Part shown: piece after piece, positions 33,141-41,448 of the stretch
How positions within the stretch are numbered: the first letter of the stretch is position 1
Layout: each line of letters starts with the position of its first letter
Source: Actinoplanes italicus
Lineage (GTDB): Bacteria; Actinomycetota; Actinomycetes; Mycobacteriales; Micromonosporaceae
Reading direction: 5' to 3'
Length of the DNA stretch: 64,000 nt
Assembly: GCF_003001815.1 (NCBI RefSeq)
Contig: NZ_PVMZ01000026.1
Span: 62,001-126,000 of the forward strand
Notes under the pieces: model-generated
Seen by the model: the letters and a program-made list of their open reading frames with translations, nothing else
Told to the model about the DNA's origin: nothing
The model's database searches: none
Position numbers and translations under genes: made by a program

Positions 33141-33234
33141 GACCGCGTCCAGGCGACCTGGCTAGACCTCTGTCAGGAGGGATCACAGTTGCGGGACAGC
33201 TCCGGTTTCTCACCGGATTCGCTGTGGCGCGGTC
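33141..33234 (-). ncRNA. Cobalamin riboswitch
   Basis: On the minus strand the hallmark core GGTGAGAAACCGG then GCTGTCCCGCAACTGTGA is followed by the B12-box-like AGCCAGGTCGCCTGG. The closing helix is found as GACCGCG (33228-33234) pairing with CGCGGTC (33141-33147). At about 94 nt it lacks large peripheral arms, as in short actinobacterial forms. It lies 96 nt before btuF, with a ribosome-site hairpin between, so high cobalamin should lower BtuFCD synthesis. Confidence 0.9.
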
Positions 33235-33277
33235 ACTGAAACGCTAACCCACACCGACCTCAGTGGCCGCAACCACC

Positions 33278-33919
33278 TCAGACGATGACTCGACCGGTGA
33301 CCTTGTTCTCGCTGATCACACCCCAATGACGGGAATCCTGTGCGACGTCGCGATTGTCACCGAGTACGTAAATCGCACCATCCGGAACGGTCACCGCAGC
33401 GCACTCGGTGCCGATCACCTGGGCGTCGGACGGCAGGTATGGCTCGTCGAGCGCGGCACCGTCACGCAGCACCCTGCCCTCGCTGCACTCGATGCGGTCG
33501 CCGGGCAGCCCGATGACCCGTCGCAAGGTCTGAAAATCGTCCGGACCGTCGGGCACCGGGAAGGCCACGATGTCGCCGTGATCGATGCCGGTCACCCGGA
33601 ATGCGACCTGGTCGAGGACATGTCGGCTGGTGACGGCGATCGTCGGCTCCATGCCGTGGCTCGGCACATAGTGGACCGTGACGAGGAACGGAACCGCCGC
33701 CAGCGTGGCCAGAGCCATGGCCGCCAGGCGATAGCGGGCGGGGTGCGACGAATATCTCTCCCGGAAGGCCACCCGCAGGCCGCCGGATGCCCATCGCAGC
33801 GCCGCTCCGGTGGACGTAACGTGATCGAACTCGGCCAGGACGGCCTCGCCCCAGGGACCGCCACGCTCCCTGCGCCCACGGACGGCGAGCAGCAGCACCC
33901 GATATGCCGTTCTTCTCAT
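33278..33919 (-). CDS. S26 signal peptidase-like protein lacking the catalytic Ser/Lys pair, with PadR-linked N-terminal region
   Basis: 213 residues. Residues 20-55 (PWGEAVLAEFDHVTSTGAALRWASGGLRVAF) form a region commonly encoded next to PadR regulators. After one helix (about 65-82) comes an S26 fold: box B VPSHGMEPTI, box D TLRRVIGLPGD and box E LGDNRDVAQDSRHWG. In active type I signal peptidases the residue before the box B Met is Ser and box D has Lys; here they are Gly89 and Arg133. It may be inactive, or it may use another nucleophile. Overlaps the PadR gene by 4 bp. Confidence 0.8.
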   Translation of the reverse strand: MRRTAYRVLLLAVRGRRERGGPWGEAVLAEFDHVTSTGAALRWASGGLRVAFRERYSSHPARYRLAAMALATLAAVPFLVTVHYVPSHGMEPTIAVTSRHVLDQVAFRVTGIDHGDIVAFPVPDGPDDFQTLRRVIGLPGDRIECSEGRVLRDGAALDEPYLPSDAQVIGTECAAVTVPDGAIYVLGDNRDVAQDSRHWGVISENKVTGRVIV

Positions 33920-34242
33920 GCCGGCCTCACGATCGACACGCCCGCAGCGCGTTTCGCCGACGATCTGGCCATCGCGTCGGCGATCCGGACCTTGGCCAGC
34001 GCGATGCCGTCACCGGTCAGCCGGTAGGTGTGTCGTGGTGGACGCCCCGGCTGATCGGAGGGCTCCCACCCGGCCTCGAGCAGCGCCTGCTCGGTGAGAC
34101 GCATGAGGATCGGATAGAGCGTCCCGGAGGCCAGGCCGGTCTCTCGGCTCAGGTCATAGCCGTAACGCCAGGTCGACGGATCTTTCATCAGCGCCTCGAA
34201 GAGCCGCAACGTCTGCGGCGAGGCATGCGGTGTTCTCGGCAT
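33916..34242 (-). CDS. PadR-family transcriptional regulator
   Basis: 108-residue winged-helix protein: QTLRLFEALMKDPSTWRYGYDLSRETGLASGTLYPILMRLTEQALLEAGWEP is the PadR core, with wing PPRHTYRLTGDGIALAK. Coupled to the following S26-like gene (ATGA overlap), whose N-terminal region is typical of PadR partners; together they may form a regulator/membrane-effector pair. Upstream, 34243-34306 is AT-rich and probably holds the promoter. Confidence 0.9.
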   Translation of the reverse strand: MPRTPHASPQTLRLFEALMKDPSTWRYGYDLSRETGLASGTLYPILMRLTEQALLEAGWEPSDQPGRPPRHTYRLTGDGIALAKVRIADAMARSSAKRAAGVSIVRPA

Positions 34243-34306
34243 GGCCGAAACTCTACATAACTCGACTTACGGGTTGTCAAGCGCCCGGCATCGATCCGAT
34301 GCCGGG

Positions 34307-34621
34307 TCAGGCGTCGCGCTTGGCGTGCTCGACGATGTCCGCCGCGGTGACCCGGTCGCCCTCGGCCGCCGCGTAGTCGTCGCCGGCGAGCGCCGAGCGC
34401 AGCCGCGCCTTCTCCGCCGCACGCCGGGCGGCGATCTCGCCGAACTGCTCCGCCGACTCGTCGCGCCAGCGGCGCAGCAGGATCAGCGACAGACCCGACG
34501 CCGCGATCAGCGCGACCATGGCTTTGACCAGGATGTTGAGCGGCGTCGTCGGGATCAGCACGGCGAACACGACCAGGAACAGGCCGAGGCGGCCGAGCGC
34601 GTACTTGACGGCGGGCTTCAT
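34307..34621 (-). CDS. DUF4229-family small membrane protein
   Basis: 104 residues with two hydrophobic helices (LGLFLVVFAVLIPT and MVALIAASGLSLILL) followed by a charged helical tail SAEQFGEIAARRAAEKARLRSAL. This arrangement matches the actinobacterial DUF4229 family, which often sits beside menaquinone genes. Role unknown. 12 bp after the preceding membrane protein gene and in the mqnE transcription direction. Confidence 0.8.
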   Translation of the reverse strand: MKPAVKYALGRLGLFLVVFAVLIPTTPLNILVKAMVALIAASGLSLILLRRWRDESAEQFGEIAARRAAEKARLRSALAGDDYAAAEGDRVTAADIVEHAKRDA

Positions 34622-34633
34622 GTGCTCTCTCCC

Positions 34634-35041
34634 TCAGCCGGACCGATGGCTGAGCCACCGGAGGCCGTAGAACCAGACCAGGCAGTAAACGACCGTACCG
34701 GTGACCGCGCCGGAGCCGCCGCTGACCAAGGGTGGAGCGACCTCGGCCACCAGACCGGCCACCGTCATACCCGCCGCGGCGCCGAAACCGGCGCCCAGAC
34801 CACCCACCATGATCCGGTGGGCGCCGAATCCCTCCGCACGAAACTCCTCGGTGAACAGCCAGACGGGAAGGATCAGCACCAGCCAGCCGTTCGACTCGCC
34901 GAACTCGCCGAGGCCGGTCAGCGCCATCACCGTCTCGAAGACCAGCAGGACCCCGGCACCGACGGCCAGTCCGGCGAACGCCGACCCCAGCAGGTCGCTG
35001 ATGGTCGCCAGCCGACCGCCTGCGTCTTTCTGCTGGGTCAT
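34634..35041 (-). CDS. Small four-helix membrane protein of unknown function
   Basis: 135 residues; about four transmembrane segments: GSAFAGLAVGAGVLLVFETVMAL, WLVLILPVWLFTEEF, GGLGAGFGAAAGMTVAGLV and AVTGTVVYCLVWFYGL. No family recognised. It begins 19 bp after mqnE and is followed by the DUF4229 gene, so the three are probably one operon. Confidence 0.78.
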   Translation of the reverse strand: MTQQKDAGGRLATISDLLGSAFAGLAVGAGVLLVFETVMALTGLGEFGESNGWLVLILPVWLFTEEFRAEGFGAHRIMVGGLGAGFGAAAGMTVAGLVAEVAPPLVSGGSGAVTGTVVYCLVWFYGLRWLSHRSG

Positions 35042-35060
35042 CGGCTCACCGTCTCCCGTG

Positions 35061-36230
35061 TCAGGCCCAGATCTTCTGGGGCTCGCTGCGGCGCTCGGCC
35101 AGCGACGGCGCCTGCTCGTACTCGCGTACCACCTGATAACGAGTGTCCCGCTCGACGGGCTGGAAACCCGCGTCCCAGATCAGGTGAAGAAGGTCGTCGC
35201 GATGCATGGTGGCGGGTGTGCCGTACGAGTCGGCGTCGTGGGTGATCTTGTACTCGACGACGGAGCCGTCCAGGTCGTCGACGCCGAAGTTCAGCGACAG
35301 CTGGGCGACCGACAGGCCGTGCATGACCCAGAAGTTCTTCACGTGCGGCACGTTGTCGAACAGCAGGCGGGACACCGCGAACGTCTTGAGCGACTCGGCC
35401 GGCGCCGCCATCGTGGTGCGCTCCTGGATCCGGTTGCGGACCTTGCCGTCCTTCGAGTCGTGGAAGTCGTGCTGGTAGCGCAGCGGGATGAAGACCGCGA
35501 AACCGCCGGTCTCGTCCTGCAGCTCACGCAGCCGGAGCACGTGATCGACTCGATGCCGAGGCTCCTCGATGTGGCCGTACAGCATGGTCGCCGGGGTTTT
35601 CATGCCTTTCTGATGGGCCAGCCGGTGAATCCGCGACCAGTCCTCCCAGTGGCAGTCGTGGTCGACGATGTGCTGCCGGACCTCCCAGTCGAAGATCTCG
35701 GCGCCGCCGCCGGTCAGCGACTCCAGCCCGGCGTCCATCAGCTCGTCGAGGATCTCGCTCGCCGGCAGGCCGCTGATCTTCTCGAACCACTGCACCTCGG
35801 TCGCGGTGAAGCACTTGAGCTTCACGTTCGGGAGGGCGGCTTTCAGCTCGCGCAGCACCTTCGGGTAGTACCGCCAGGGCAGGCTCGGGTGCAGGCCGTT
35901 CACGATGTGCAACTCGGTGAGCTGCTCGTCCTCCATCTCCTTGGCCTTGCTGACGGCCTCCTCGATGCGCATCGTGTACGCGTCGGGCTCTCCCGGCTTG
36001 CGCTGGAAGGAGCAGTAGGCACAGCTGGCGGAGCAGACGTTCGTGAGGTTGAGGTGCCGGTTGACGTTGAACATCACGCGATCACCGTTCAGGACCGTGC
36101 GCCGATGATGTGCCAATCGGCCGAGCCAAGCGAGATCGTCGGACGCGTAGAGTGCGATGCCGTCCTCCCGGGTCAGTCGTTCACCCGCGTAGACCTTCGC
36201 CTCCAGCTCACGCTTCAACCCAGCATCCAT
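35061..36230 (-). CDS. mqnE: Aminofutalosine synthase (MqnE)
   Basis: 389-residue radical SAM enzyme joining 3-enolpyruvylbenzoate with an adenosyl group, step 2 of the futalosine pathway. Cluster motif C66-C70-C73 (CSASCAYC), preceded by VNRHLNLTNV. Other blocks: ELHIVNGLHPSLPWRYYPKVLRELK, MDAGLESLTGGGAEIFDWEVRQHI and GHIEEPRHRVDHVLRLRELQDETGGF. ATG 36230 gives MDAGLKRELEAKV; GTG 36236 is possible. First gene of a unit with two small membrane proteins. Confidence 0.94.
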   Translation of the reverse strand: MDAGLKRELEAKVYAGERLTREDGIALYASDDLAWLGRLAHHRRTVLNGDRVMFNVNRHLNLTNVCSASCAYCSFQRKPGEPDAYTMRIEEAVSKAKEMEDEQLTELHIVNGLHPSLPWRYYPKVLRELKAALPNVKLKCFTATEVQWFEKISGLPASEILDELMDAGLESLTGGGAEIFDWEVRQHIVDHDCHWEDWSRIHRLAHQKGMKTPATMLYGHIEEPRHRVDHVLRLRELQDETGGFAVFIPLRYQHDFHDSKDGKVRNRIQERTTMAAPAESLKTFAVSRLLFDNVPHVKNFWVMHGLSVAQLSLNFGVDDLDGSVVEYKITHDADSYGTPATMHRDDLLHLIWDAGFQPVERDTRYQVVREYEQAPSLAERRSEPQKIWA

Positions 36231-36393
36231 GTGCACGAGCGTACGACGCGCCCCTCGACTGGCCTGCGGCACCGTTGAGGCGAATAATTCTCAGCGTGCT
36301 TTCACCTTCATTCGATCGACATCGGTACGGCGCTTGCGGTATGAACCATTAGGGACGACAAGCGACGGGTCGGCCGTCGCGGACGGGGAGCTC

Positions 36394-38070
36394 ATGAGCA
36401 AGGCATCGCGGCACGGACGCCCGCAACGCATGCGCTTCTTCATGCACCCCCGCCTTCGGCCGCTCGTCTGCTCGGCTGCCGTCGCGGCCGCGATCGCGGC
36501 CCTGTTCCAGCCCATCCCGGCCATGGCCGACCCGGTCAACACGACCGGCGGCGTGGCCTCGGTCCCCGATGCCGGCTCGCGGCCGACACAGACCGGGTCT
36601 CTGGTCATGCCCGGCGCGCCGGTGACCCCGAGCCCCACCACCCCCTCGCTGATCACCCCCGGTGTCGCCGCCAGCCCGATCATCCAGAAAGTGGAGAAGG
36701 GCCGGTCCGAGATCGCCACCCTCGGTGATCAGCTGATCCGCGTGGGCCAGGAGCGCGACCTCGCGCAGACCCAGCTGACCAACGCGACCCAGCGGGTCAC
36801 CGCCACCGAGCAGGCAGTCGTCCAGGCCCGCGCCGCCGCCAAGGACGCCGCGTCCGACACCATCCAGCAGGCCGCCGCCCTGCCGCCCGGCGCGATCGAC
36901 TCCGGCATCGCCGAGCTCGACGCCCTCGCCCGCATGCAACTCGGAGACGCCAGCTCGTACGAGGCCGCGGCCCGTCGTCTGCTCGCCGCGGAGGAGGCCG
37001 CCAAGGCCGCCCTCACCGACCAGATCGCCGCGAACACCAAGTACACGACGATCGCCGCCCAGTGGACGACCCTCAACACCAACCTCGGCAAGAAGCAGGC
37101 CGCCCAGGCCAAGCTCGAGGCGGACAACCGCGCCGAGATCACCGCCGCCGAGACCCGGGCGACCGCCGCCGACCAGCAGCTCGGCGCCGAGTACCTGTCC
37201 GGCAGCGATGCCGGCCGCGGTGCCGACCCGCGTGCCGTCAAGGCGCTGGAGTTCGCGCTGGCTCAGCGCGGCGACCCGTATGTGTGGTCCGAGGAGGGCC
37301 CGGACCAGTACGACTGCTCCGGCCTGATGTTCGCGGCCTACCGCGGGGTCGGCTACCCACTCGTCCGGGTGTCCCGCGACCAGTACTACCAGACGCGTGA
37401 CCGGCAGGTCTCCCGCTACTCGCTGCTCCCCGGCGACCTGCTGTTCTTCAGCTCTTCCAGCAGCTGGACGGGCATTCACCACGTCGCGATGTATGCGGGC
37501 GAGGGCATGATGGTCGAGGCCCCGCGCACCGGCCTCAACGTCCGTCTCACGCCGGTCCGGTGGACCCGCCTGTTCGCCGCCACGCGGATCTTCGGGTCGA
37601 TCGAGGGTGAGACCGAGACGCCCGATCTCGGCGCTCCCGACCCCGACGAGCCGGTCAAGTCGCCGACACCGGGCTCCACCACGACCAAGCCGTCCGGCAG
37701 CCCGTCGCCGAGCAAGACGACGAAGCCGCCCACGGGTGGTGGTTCGCCGAAGCCGGGCAACTCGTCGTCGTCGCCGAGCACGTCACCGTCGACCTCGCCG
37801 AGCACGTCACCCTCGACGTCGCCATCGCCGTCGCACAGCCCGACGCCGAGCCCGACACCCAACCCGACCACCGACGAGCCACAGAGCCCGACCACGCCGG
37901 CCGAGACGAAGTCGAACACACAGTCGGCGACGTCGACCAACCAGAACTCGTCCTCCGCGACGAAGTCCTCGGGAACGACATCCTCGGGAACGACCTCTTC
38001 CGGCACGAGCTCCTCGTCGGGATCGGCCTCGAAGTCCGTTTCCTCCAGCAAGTCGTCCGGCGACAATTAG
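36394..38070 (+). CDS. Secreted NlpC/P60 peptidoglycan endopeptidase with coiled coil and Ser/Thr/Pro tail
   Basis: 558 residues. A long N-region with signal peptide (hydrophobic LVCSAAVAAAIAALFQPIPAMA), a coiled coil at about 100-260 (QKVEKGRSEIATLGDQLIRVGQ...), then the NlpC/P60 domain at about 270-405: Cys in YDCSGLMFAAYRGVG, His in IHHVAMYAGEGMMVEAP. This is the RipA-like domain order of actinobacterial cell-separation hydrolases. The last 150 residues are a low-complexity Ser/Thr/Pro/Lys tail (SPSTSPSTSPSTSPS). ATG 36394 follows GGGGAG; a small hairpin GCGACGG-N5-CCGTCGC (36362-36380) lies in the leader. Confidence 0.88.
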   Translation: MSKASRHGRPQRMRFFMHPRLRPLVCSAAVAAAIAALFQPIPAMADPVNTTGGVASVPDAGSRPTQTGSLVMPGAPVTPSPTTPSLITPGVAASPIIQKVEKGRSEIATLGDQLIRVGQERDLAQTQLTNATQRVTATEQAVVQARAAAKDAASDTIQQAAALPPGAIDSGIAELDALARMQLGDASSYEAAARRLLAAEEAAKAALTDQIAANTKYTTIAAQWTTLNTNLGKKQAAQAKLEADNRAEITAAETRATAADQQLGAEYLSGSDAGRGADPRAVKALEFALAQRGDPYVWSEEGPDQYDCSGLMFAAYRGVGYPLVRVSRDQYYQTRDRQVSRYSLLPGDLLFFSSSSSWTGIHHVAMYAGEGMMVEAPRTGLNVRLTPVRWTRLFAATRIFGSIEGETETPDLGAPDPDEPVKSPTPGSTTTKPSGSPSPSKTTKPPTGGGSPKPGNSSSSPSTSPSTSPSTSPSTSPSPSHSPTPSPTPNPTTDEPQSPTTPAETKSNTQSATSTNQNSSSATKSSGTTSSGTTSSGTSSSSGSASKSVSSSKSSGDN

Positions 38071-38249
38071 TTCCGGAAGCAGACAAAGGCCACTGCGAGC
38101 ACCGCACCGGAACAGCCAGTCGGCCATCGGAGCGTCGTAACCGGGCGGGCGACGCCGATGCCGGGTGTGTTCACACCGGCTGATGTGGCACGGTTAAGGT
38201 CAGCGCCCGGCGTCCGAAACGTCGTCGGCAGCGGTGGTCGGGAGGACCC

Positions 38250-41150
38250 ATGGACGAGCAGCAGGCGACCAGGGACGGCGAGATCGAGACGCCGTCCGCT
38301 GCGCGGCCGCCCGCAAAAGACCTTGAGGGGTACGCGCCACCGCCACCGCCCGCACCGGGTGCTCTCTGGGCGTCCAGCACCGACTCGGCCCCGGCATCCT
38401 CCTCGCCGGCCGCCACCGCGGCCACTGATTCCGCACCGGCCGGGGCTTCCAGGTCCTCGGACGCCTCTGGCGCCAAGCGCTCGGGTGCCGAGCCTTCAGA
38501 CACCGAAGCCGCCACCGAATCCTCGAACGGCGCTGCCTCCACCTCCTCGGAGGTCGCCAGCTCCAGCGATAGCTCGTCGGACGCTCCCAGCTCCAGCGAT
38601 GACCCCTCGGCCACCGCCAACTCCAGCGATGACTCCACGGCCACCGCCAACTCCAGCGATGACTCGTCGGACGCTGCCAGCTCCCCAGCCGCGAACCCAG
38701 AGGCGGTCGCCGCCAGCGACGAGTTCCCGAACGCAGCCGTTCCCGGTAGCGATTCCTTGACGGCTGCCGCCAGTGGCTCGGCCTCGGACGTCGCGGCCGC
38801 GCCCTCAGAGGCCGCTGGCGACAACGACAGGGCCCCGGACGACGCGCTGGCTGTGGCCACGCCGTCCGCGACGGGTTCCGCGTCTTCCGACTCCGCCCCG
38901 TCGGCGTCCGAGCCCGCCGCCTCTGACGCCGACGCGTCGCCCGACCCGGCAGTGAAAGCGTCGGCGTCGGTGCCTTCGTCAGTCGCCGCGTCCGTTCCGG
39001 TCTCGGCGGCACCAGCGGTTCGTGCGTCTGTGGCTCCTGTTTCTGCGGCACCGGCCTCCGCGGCATCCGGTTCCGCAGCATCCGGCTCCCCGGCATCCGG
39101 CTCCGTAGCGCCCAGCACCAAGATCGCCGCCTCAGCGGCACCTGTTTCGGGAAGCCCGGCGGATTCCGCGGTGCCGGGCGGCGGGCCAGTGGCCACCCCC
39201 GGCTCCGGCGCTGCGGCCGCACCGGTCTCCGGCAAGCCCGTTTCCGACTCGGGGTCGACAGGTGCCGCTTCCGAGGCTCAGGGCTCGGGCGCACCAGTCA
39301 TTCGTGCTTCCGCGTCGGTGTCCCCGGTATCCGCTGCCCCCGATGCCGCGTCTGCTGCCCGGGCGTCCGGATCAGCGACCCCCGTATCCGCGACGCCGGT
39401 CTCCGGCGCTTCGGACTCGGCGATGCCCGCAGGCCAGGCCTCTGCCTCAGCGGCTCCGGTCTCCCCGGCACCCGTCGTTCGGGCATCCGCATCCGTGGCT
39501 CCTGTTTCTGCGACACCGGCCTCCGCAGCATCCGGCTCCCCAGCATCCGGCTCCCCAGCATCCGGCTCCGCAGCGCCCAGCACCAAGATCGCCGCCTCAG
39601 CTGCACCTGGTTCGGGAACCTCGGCGGATTCCGCGGTGCCGGGCGGGCCAATGGGCACCCCCGGCTCCGGTGCTGCGGCCGCATCGGTCTCCGGCAAGCC
39701 CGCAGCCCTGCCGTCCAGCGGGTCGGCACCAGCGTCGGTTTCCAGCGGGACGGTGTCAGGGTCCGCGGCGGCACCCGTTTCCAGCGGGCCGGCGTCTCGG
39801 CCGGTTTCGGGGGCTCCGGGGTCCGGGATCGCACGGGTCTCGGTTCCCGGTGTGGTTCGTCCGACGGCCGACGAGGTGCCTGCTTCAGCCCGTGCCGCGG
39901 CTCAGCCGACCGTGTACGGCGGCCCGGTCGGGTCCGGTAGTTCTGCGTCGATCGCTGACGCTGAGGTTGCTAACGCTGTGACCGGTGACGCTGAGAAGCC
40001 CGCCGGCCTGACGCCAGCTGAGCCTCGACTCAACGAGCCGACACCGGACGACCCGAAACCCGCTGACCCGCAGCCGAACGAGCCGCCAGCCCCGGACGAG
40101 CCGGAGCCCCGCAATCCCGAGCCCGGTGAGCCGAAAAAGCCCGCCGAGCCGGAGCCGGGCGACCCGCCGGCGCCCGACGAGCCCGAACCTGCCAAGCCGC
40201 AGCCGGTTCCACCGCACCCCACCCGACCTAACCCGGCCGAACCGGAGCCGGACCGTCCGCCGACGCCGTTCCCGACGCCGGCTCCAGAACCGAAGCCGAC
40301 GCCAGGCCCGAGTCCGGCCCCGCCCGGACCGGTCCCACCGCGCCCGGTCCCACCGGGCCCAGGTCCGAATCCGGTCCCGCCAGGTCCCGGCCCCAGTCCG
40401 ACTCCACCAGGCCCTGGTCCGGCTCCGGCCCCGCCGGGCCCCACGCCGCCCGGCCCGAATCCGGTCCCGCCGGGTCCCGGTCCCAGCCCGGTACCGCCAG
40501 GCCCCGGGCCCCATCCGGTACCGCCAGGCCCAGGCCCCAGCCCGGTACCGCCAGGCCCAGGCCCCAGCCCGGTCCCACCAGGCCCCGGGCCCAGCCCGGT
40601 GCCACCCGGCCCCGGGCCGATTCCGCCCGGGCCAGTGCCGCCGCCCCCGATGATCGGGAACGGTCTGCCCAGCTACACCCTGCCGCCCAGTGCCGCCTCG
40701 GCAGGCCTGCCACCGGCCCCGCAAGGCGCTCCTCGTGGAACGCCGTACCGGGGCTACCCGTCGTCGCCGGAGAACATCGAGATGACCCAGCCGGTCTCCG
40801 CCGGAACACCGCAGCCGACCCAGTACGGCAACCCACCGACCACCCCGATCAGCCCGGTCGCGGACGGCCTGCCGCAGCAACGTGGCCAGGGAACCGTTTA
40901 CAGCACGGGCGGCTACCCGGCGATCGACATGACGATGCCGGTCTCGGACCCGGTGGAGAACTCCGGTTCGCTGACCGGCCACATCCTCGCCCAGGGGTGG
41001 CACGACGCTCCGGTCGACCAGCGCAGCAGCAACCTCAAGGTCGTCATCGCGATGCTGGTCGTCCTCGGCCTCCTGGTGACGGTCAGTCTGGTGTTCGTAT
41101 TCACAGCCGGTGACGCTTTCACCGACTTTCTGAGCAACCTGACGGGCTGA
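38250..41150 (+). CDS. Large low-complexity Ala/Ser/Pro-rich membrane-anchored protein
   Basis: 966 residues. Residues 1-590 are mostly Ala, Ser, Pro, Gly and Val with acidic patches; about 590-680 is Pro/Glu-rich (PDEPEPRNPEPGEPKKP); about 690-800 is a PPGPGPSPVPPGPGP array that should form an extended polyproline rod. Then comes a Tyr/Thr-containing region (NIEMTQPVSAGTPQ, IDMTMPVSDPVE) and one C-terminal helix VVIAMLVVLGLLVTVSLVFVF. No signal peptide, so the bulk may lie in the cytoplasm with a tail anchor. GGAGG is 5 bp before the ATG. No family recognised; the region looks like one that grows by repeat expansion. Confidence 0.75.
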   Translation: MDEQQATRDGEIETPSAARPPAKDLEGYAPPPPPAPGALWASSTDSAPASSSPAATAATDSAPAGASRSSDASGAKRSGAEPSDTEAATESSNGAASTSSEVASSSDSSSDAPSSSDDPSATANSSDDSTATANSSDDSSDAASSPAANPEAVAASDEFPNAAVPGSDSLTAAASGSASDVAAAPSEAAGDNDRAPDDALAVATPSATGSASSDSAPSASEPAASDADASPDPAVKASASVPSSVAASVPVSAAPAVRASVAPVSAAPASAASGSAASGSPASGSVAPSTKIAASAAPVSGSPADSAVPGGGPVATPGSGAAAAPVSGKPVSDSGSTGAASEAQGSGAPVIRASASVSPVSAAPDAASAARASGSATPVSATPVSGASDSAMPAGQASASAAPVSPAPVVRASASVAPVSATPASAASGSPASGSPASGSAAPSTKIAASAAPGSGTSADSAVPGGPMGTPGSGAAAASVSGKPAALPSSGSAPASVSSGTVSGSAAAPVSSGPASRPVSGAPGSGIARVSVPGVVRPTADEVPASARAAAQPTVYGGPVGSGSSASIADAEVANAVTGDAEKPAGLTPAEPRLNEPTPDDPKPADPQPNEPPAPDEPEPRNPEPGEPKKPAEPEPGDPPAPDEPEPAKPQPVPPHPTRPNPAEPEPDRPPTPFPTPAPEPKPTPGPSPAPPGPVPPRPVPPGPGPNPVPPGPGPSPTPPGPGPAPAPPGPTPPGPNPVPPGPGPSPVPPGPGPHPVPPGPGPSPVPPGPGPSPVPPGPGPSPVPPGPGPIPPGPVPPPPMIGNGLPSYTLPPSAASAGLPPAPQGAPRGTPYRGYPSSPENIEMTQPVSAGTPQPTQYGNPPTTPISPVADGLPQQRGQGTVYSTGGYPAIDMTMPVSDPVENSGSLTGHILAQGWHDAPVDQRSSNLKVVIAMLVVLGLLVTVSLVFVFTAGDAFTDFLSNLTG
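39031..39702. repeat. About 208-bp internal duplication in the low-complexity gene
   Basis: 39031-39240 and 39496-39702 are imperfect copies; both encode APVSA.PASAASGS.ASGSPASGS followed by PSTKIAASAAP and end in VSGKP. Each contains several 15-bp units of type GCATCCGGCTCC, the same unit as the array at the btuD end. Confidence 0.8.
40350..40640. repeat. Pro/Gly repeat array (PPGPGPSPV units) in the low-complexity gene
   Basis: Repeating CCACCAGGCCC/GGTCCC-like 30-36-bp units encode successive VPPGPGP blocks with Asn, Ser, Ala, His or Ile at the variable position. Copy number is likely to vary between strains. Confidence 0.75.
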
Positions 41151-41197
41151 TCGCACGGCTCGAGAACGCGTACTGACGCAGGTCCGACAGTGTGCGG

Positions 41198-41224
41198 GGC
41201 CCCGGCGTTTTGGTGACCGGGGCC
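41198..41224 (+). terminator. Putative terminator after the low-complexity gene
   Basis: GGCCCCGG and CCGGGGCC (41198-41205, 41217-41224) form an 8-bp GC stem with an 11-nt loop, 48 bp after the stop. No long U-run follows (TCGAGCATTT), so strength is uncertain. Confidence 0.5.
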
Positions 41225-41337
41225 TCGAGCATTTAAGCTGGCGAGGTTGCGCTCCGGGGTGAGCAGGCCCACTACCCGGCCGGAATGCGGTCGGCGGTTC
41301 AGACGTTCACCCGTACACTGATGGTAGTTATTGACGC

Positions 41338-41406
41338 GGCGTGCCCACCCGGTGCACGCCACGGGCGTTCTTGCGGGCATTTCAGCGAGCGGTCGTCAGA
41401 GACCGC
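41338..41406 (+). promoter_or_regulatory. Structured leader of the DEAD-box helicase gene
   Basis: The 224 bp between the terminator and the helicase start hold two exact stems: GGCGTGC/GCACGCC (41338-41344 and 41354-41360) and GCGGTC/GACCGC (41389-41394 and 41401-41406). Cold-shock type RNA helicase genes often have long structured leaders; that parallel is inference. Confidence 0.4.
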
Positions 41407-41448
41407 GGCGGGCCATTCGCGAGCATGCGCCCCCGTAGAGAGGTTCTC

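Noticed and set aside
36240..36393. c-di-AMP (ydaO-type) riboswitch before the NlpC/P60 gene
   Set aside because: Such switches are common before this gene class in actinobacteria, but the conserved core sequences are not present here; only a small hairpin is seen.
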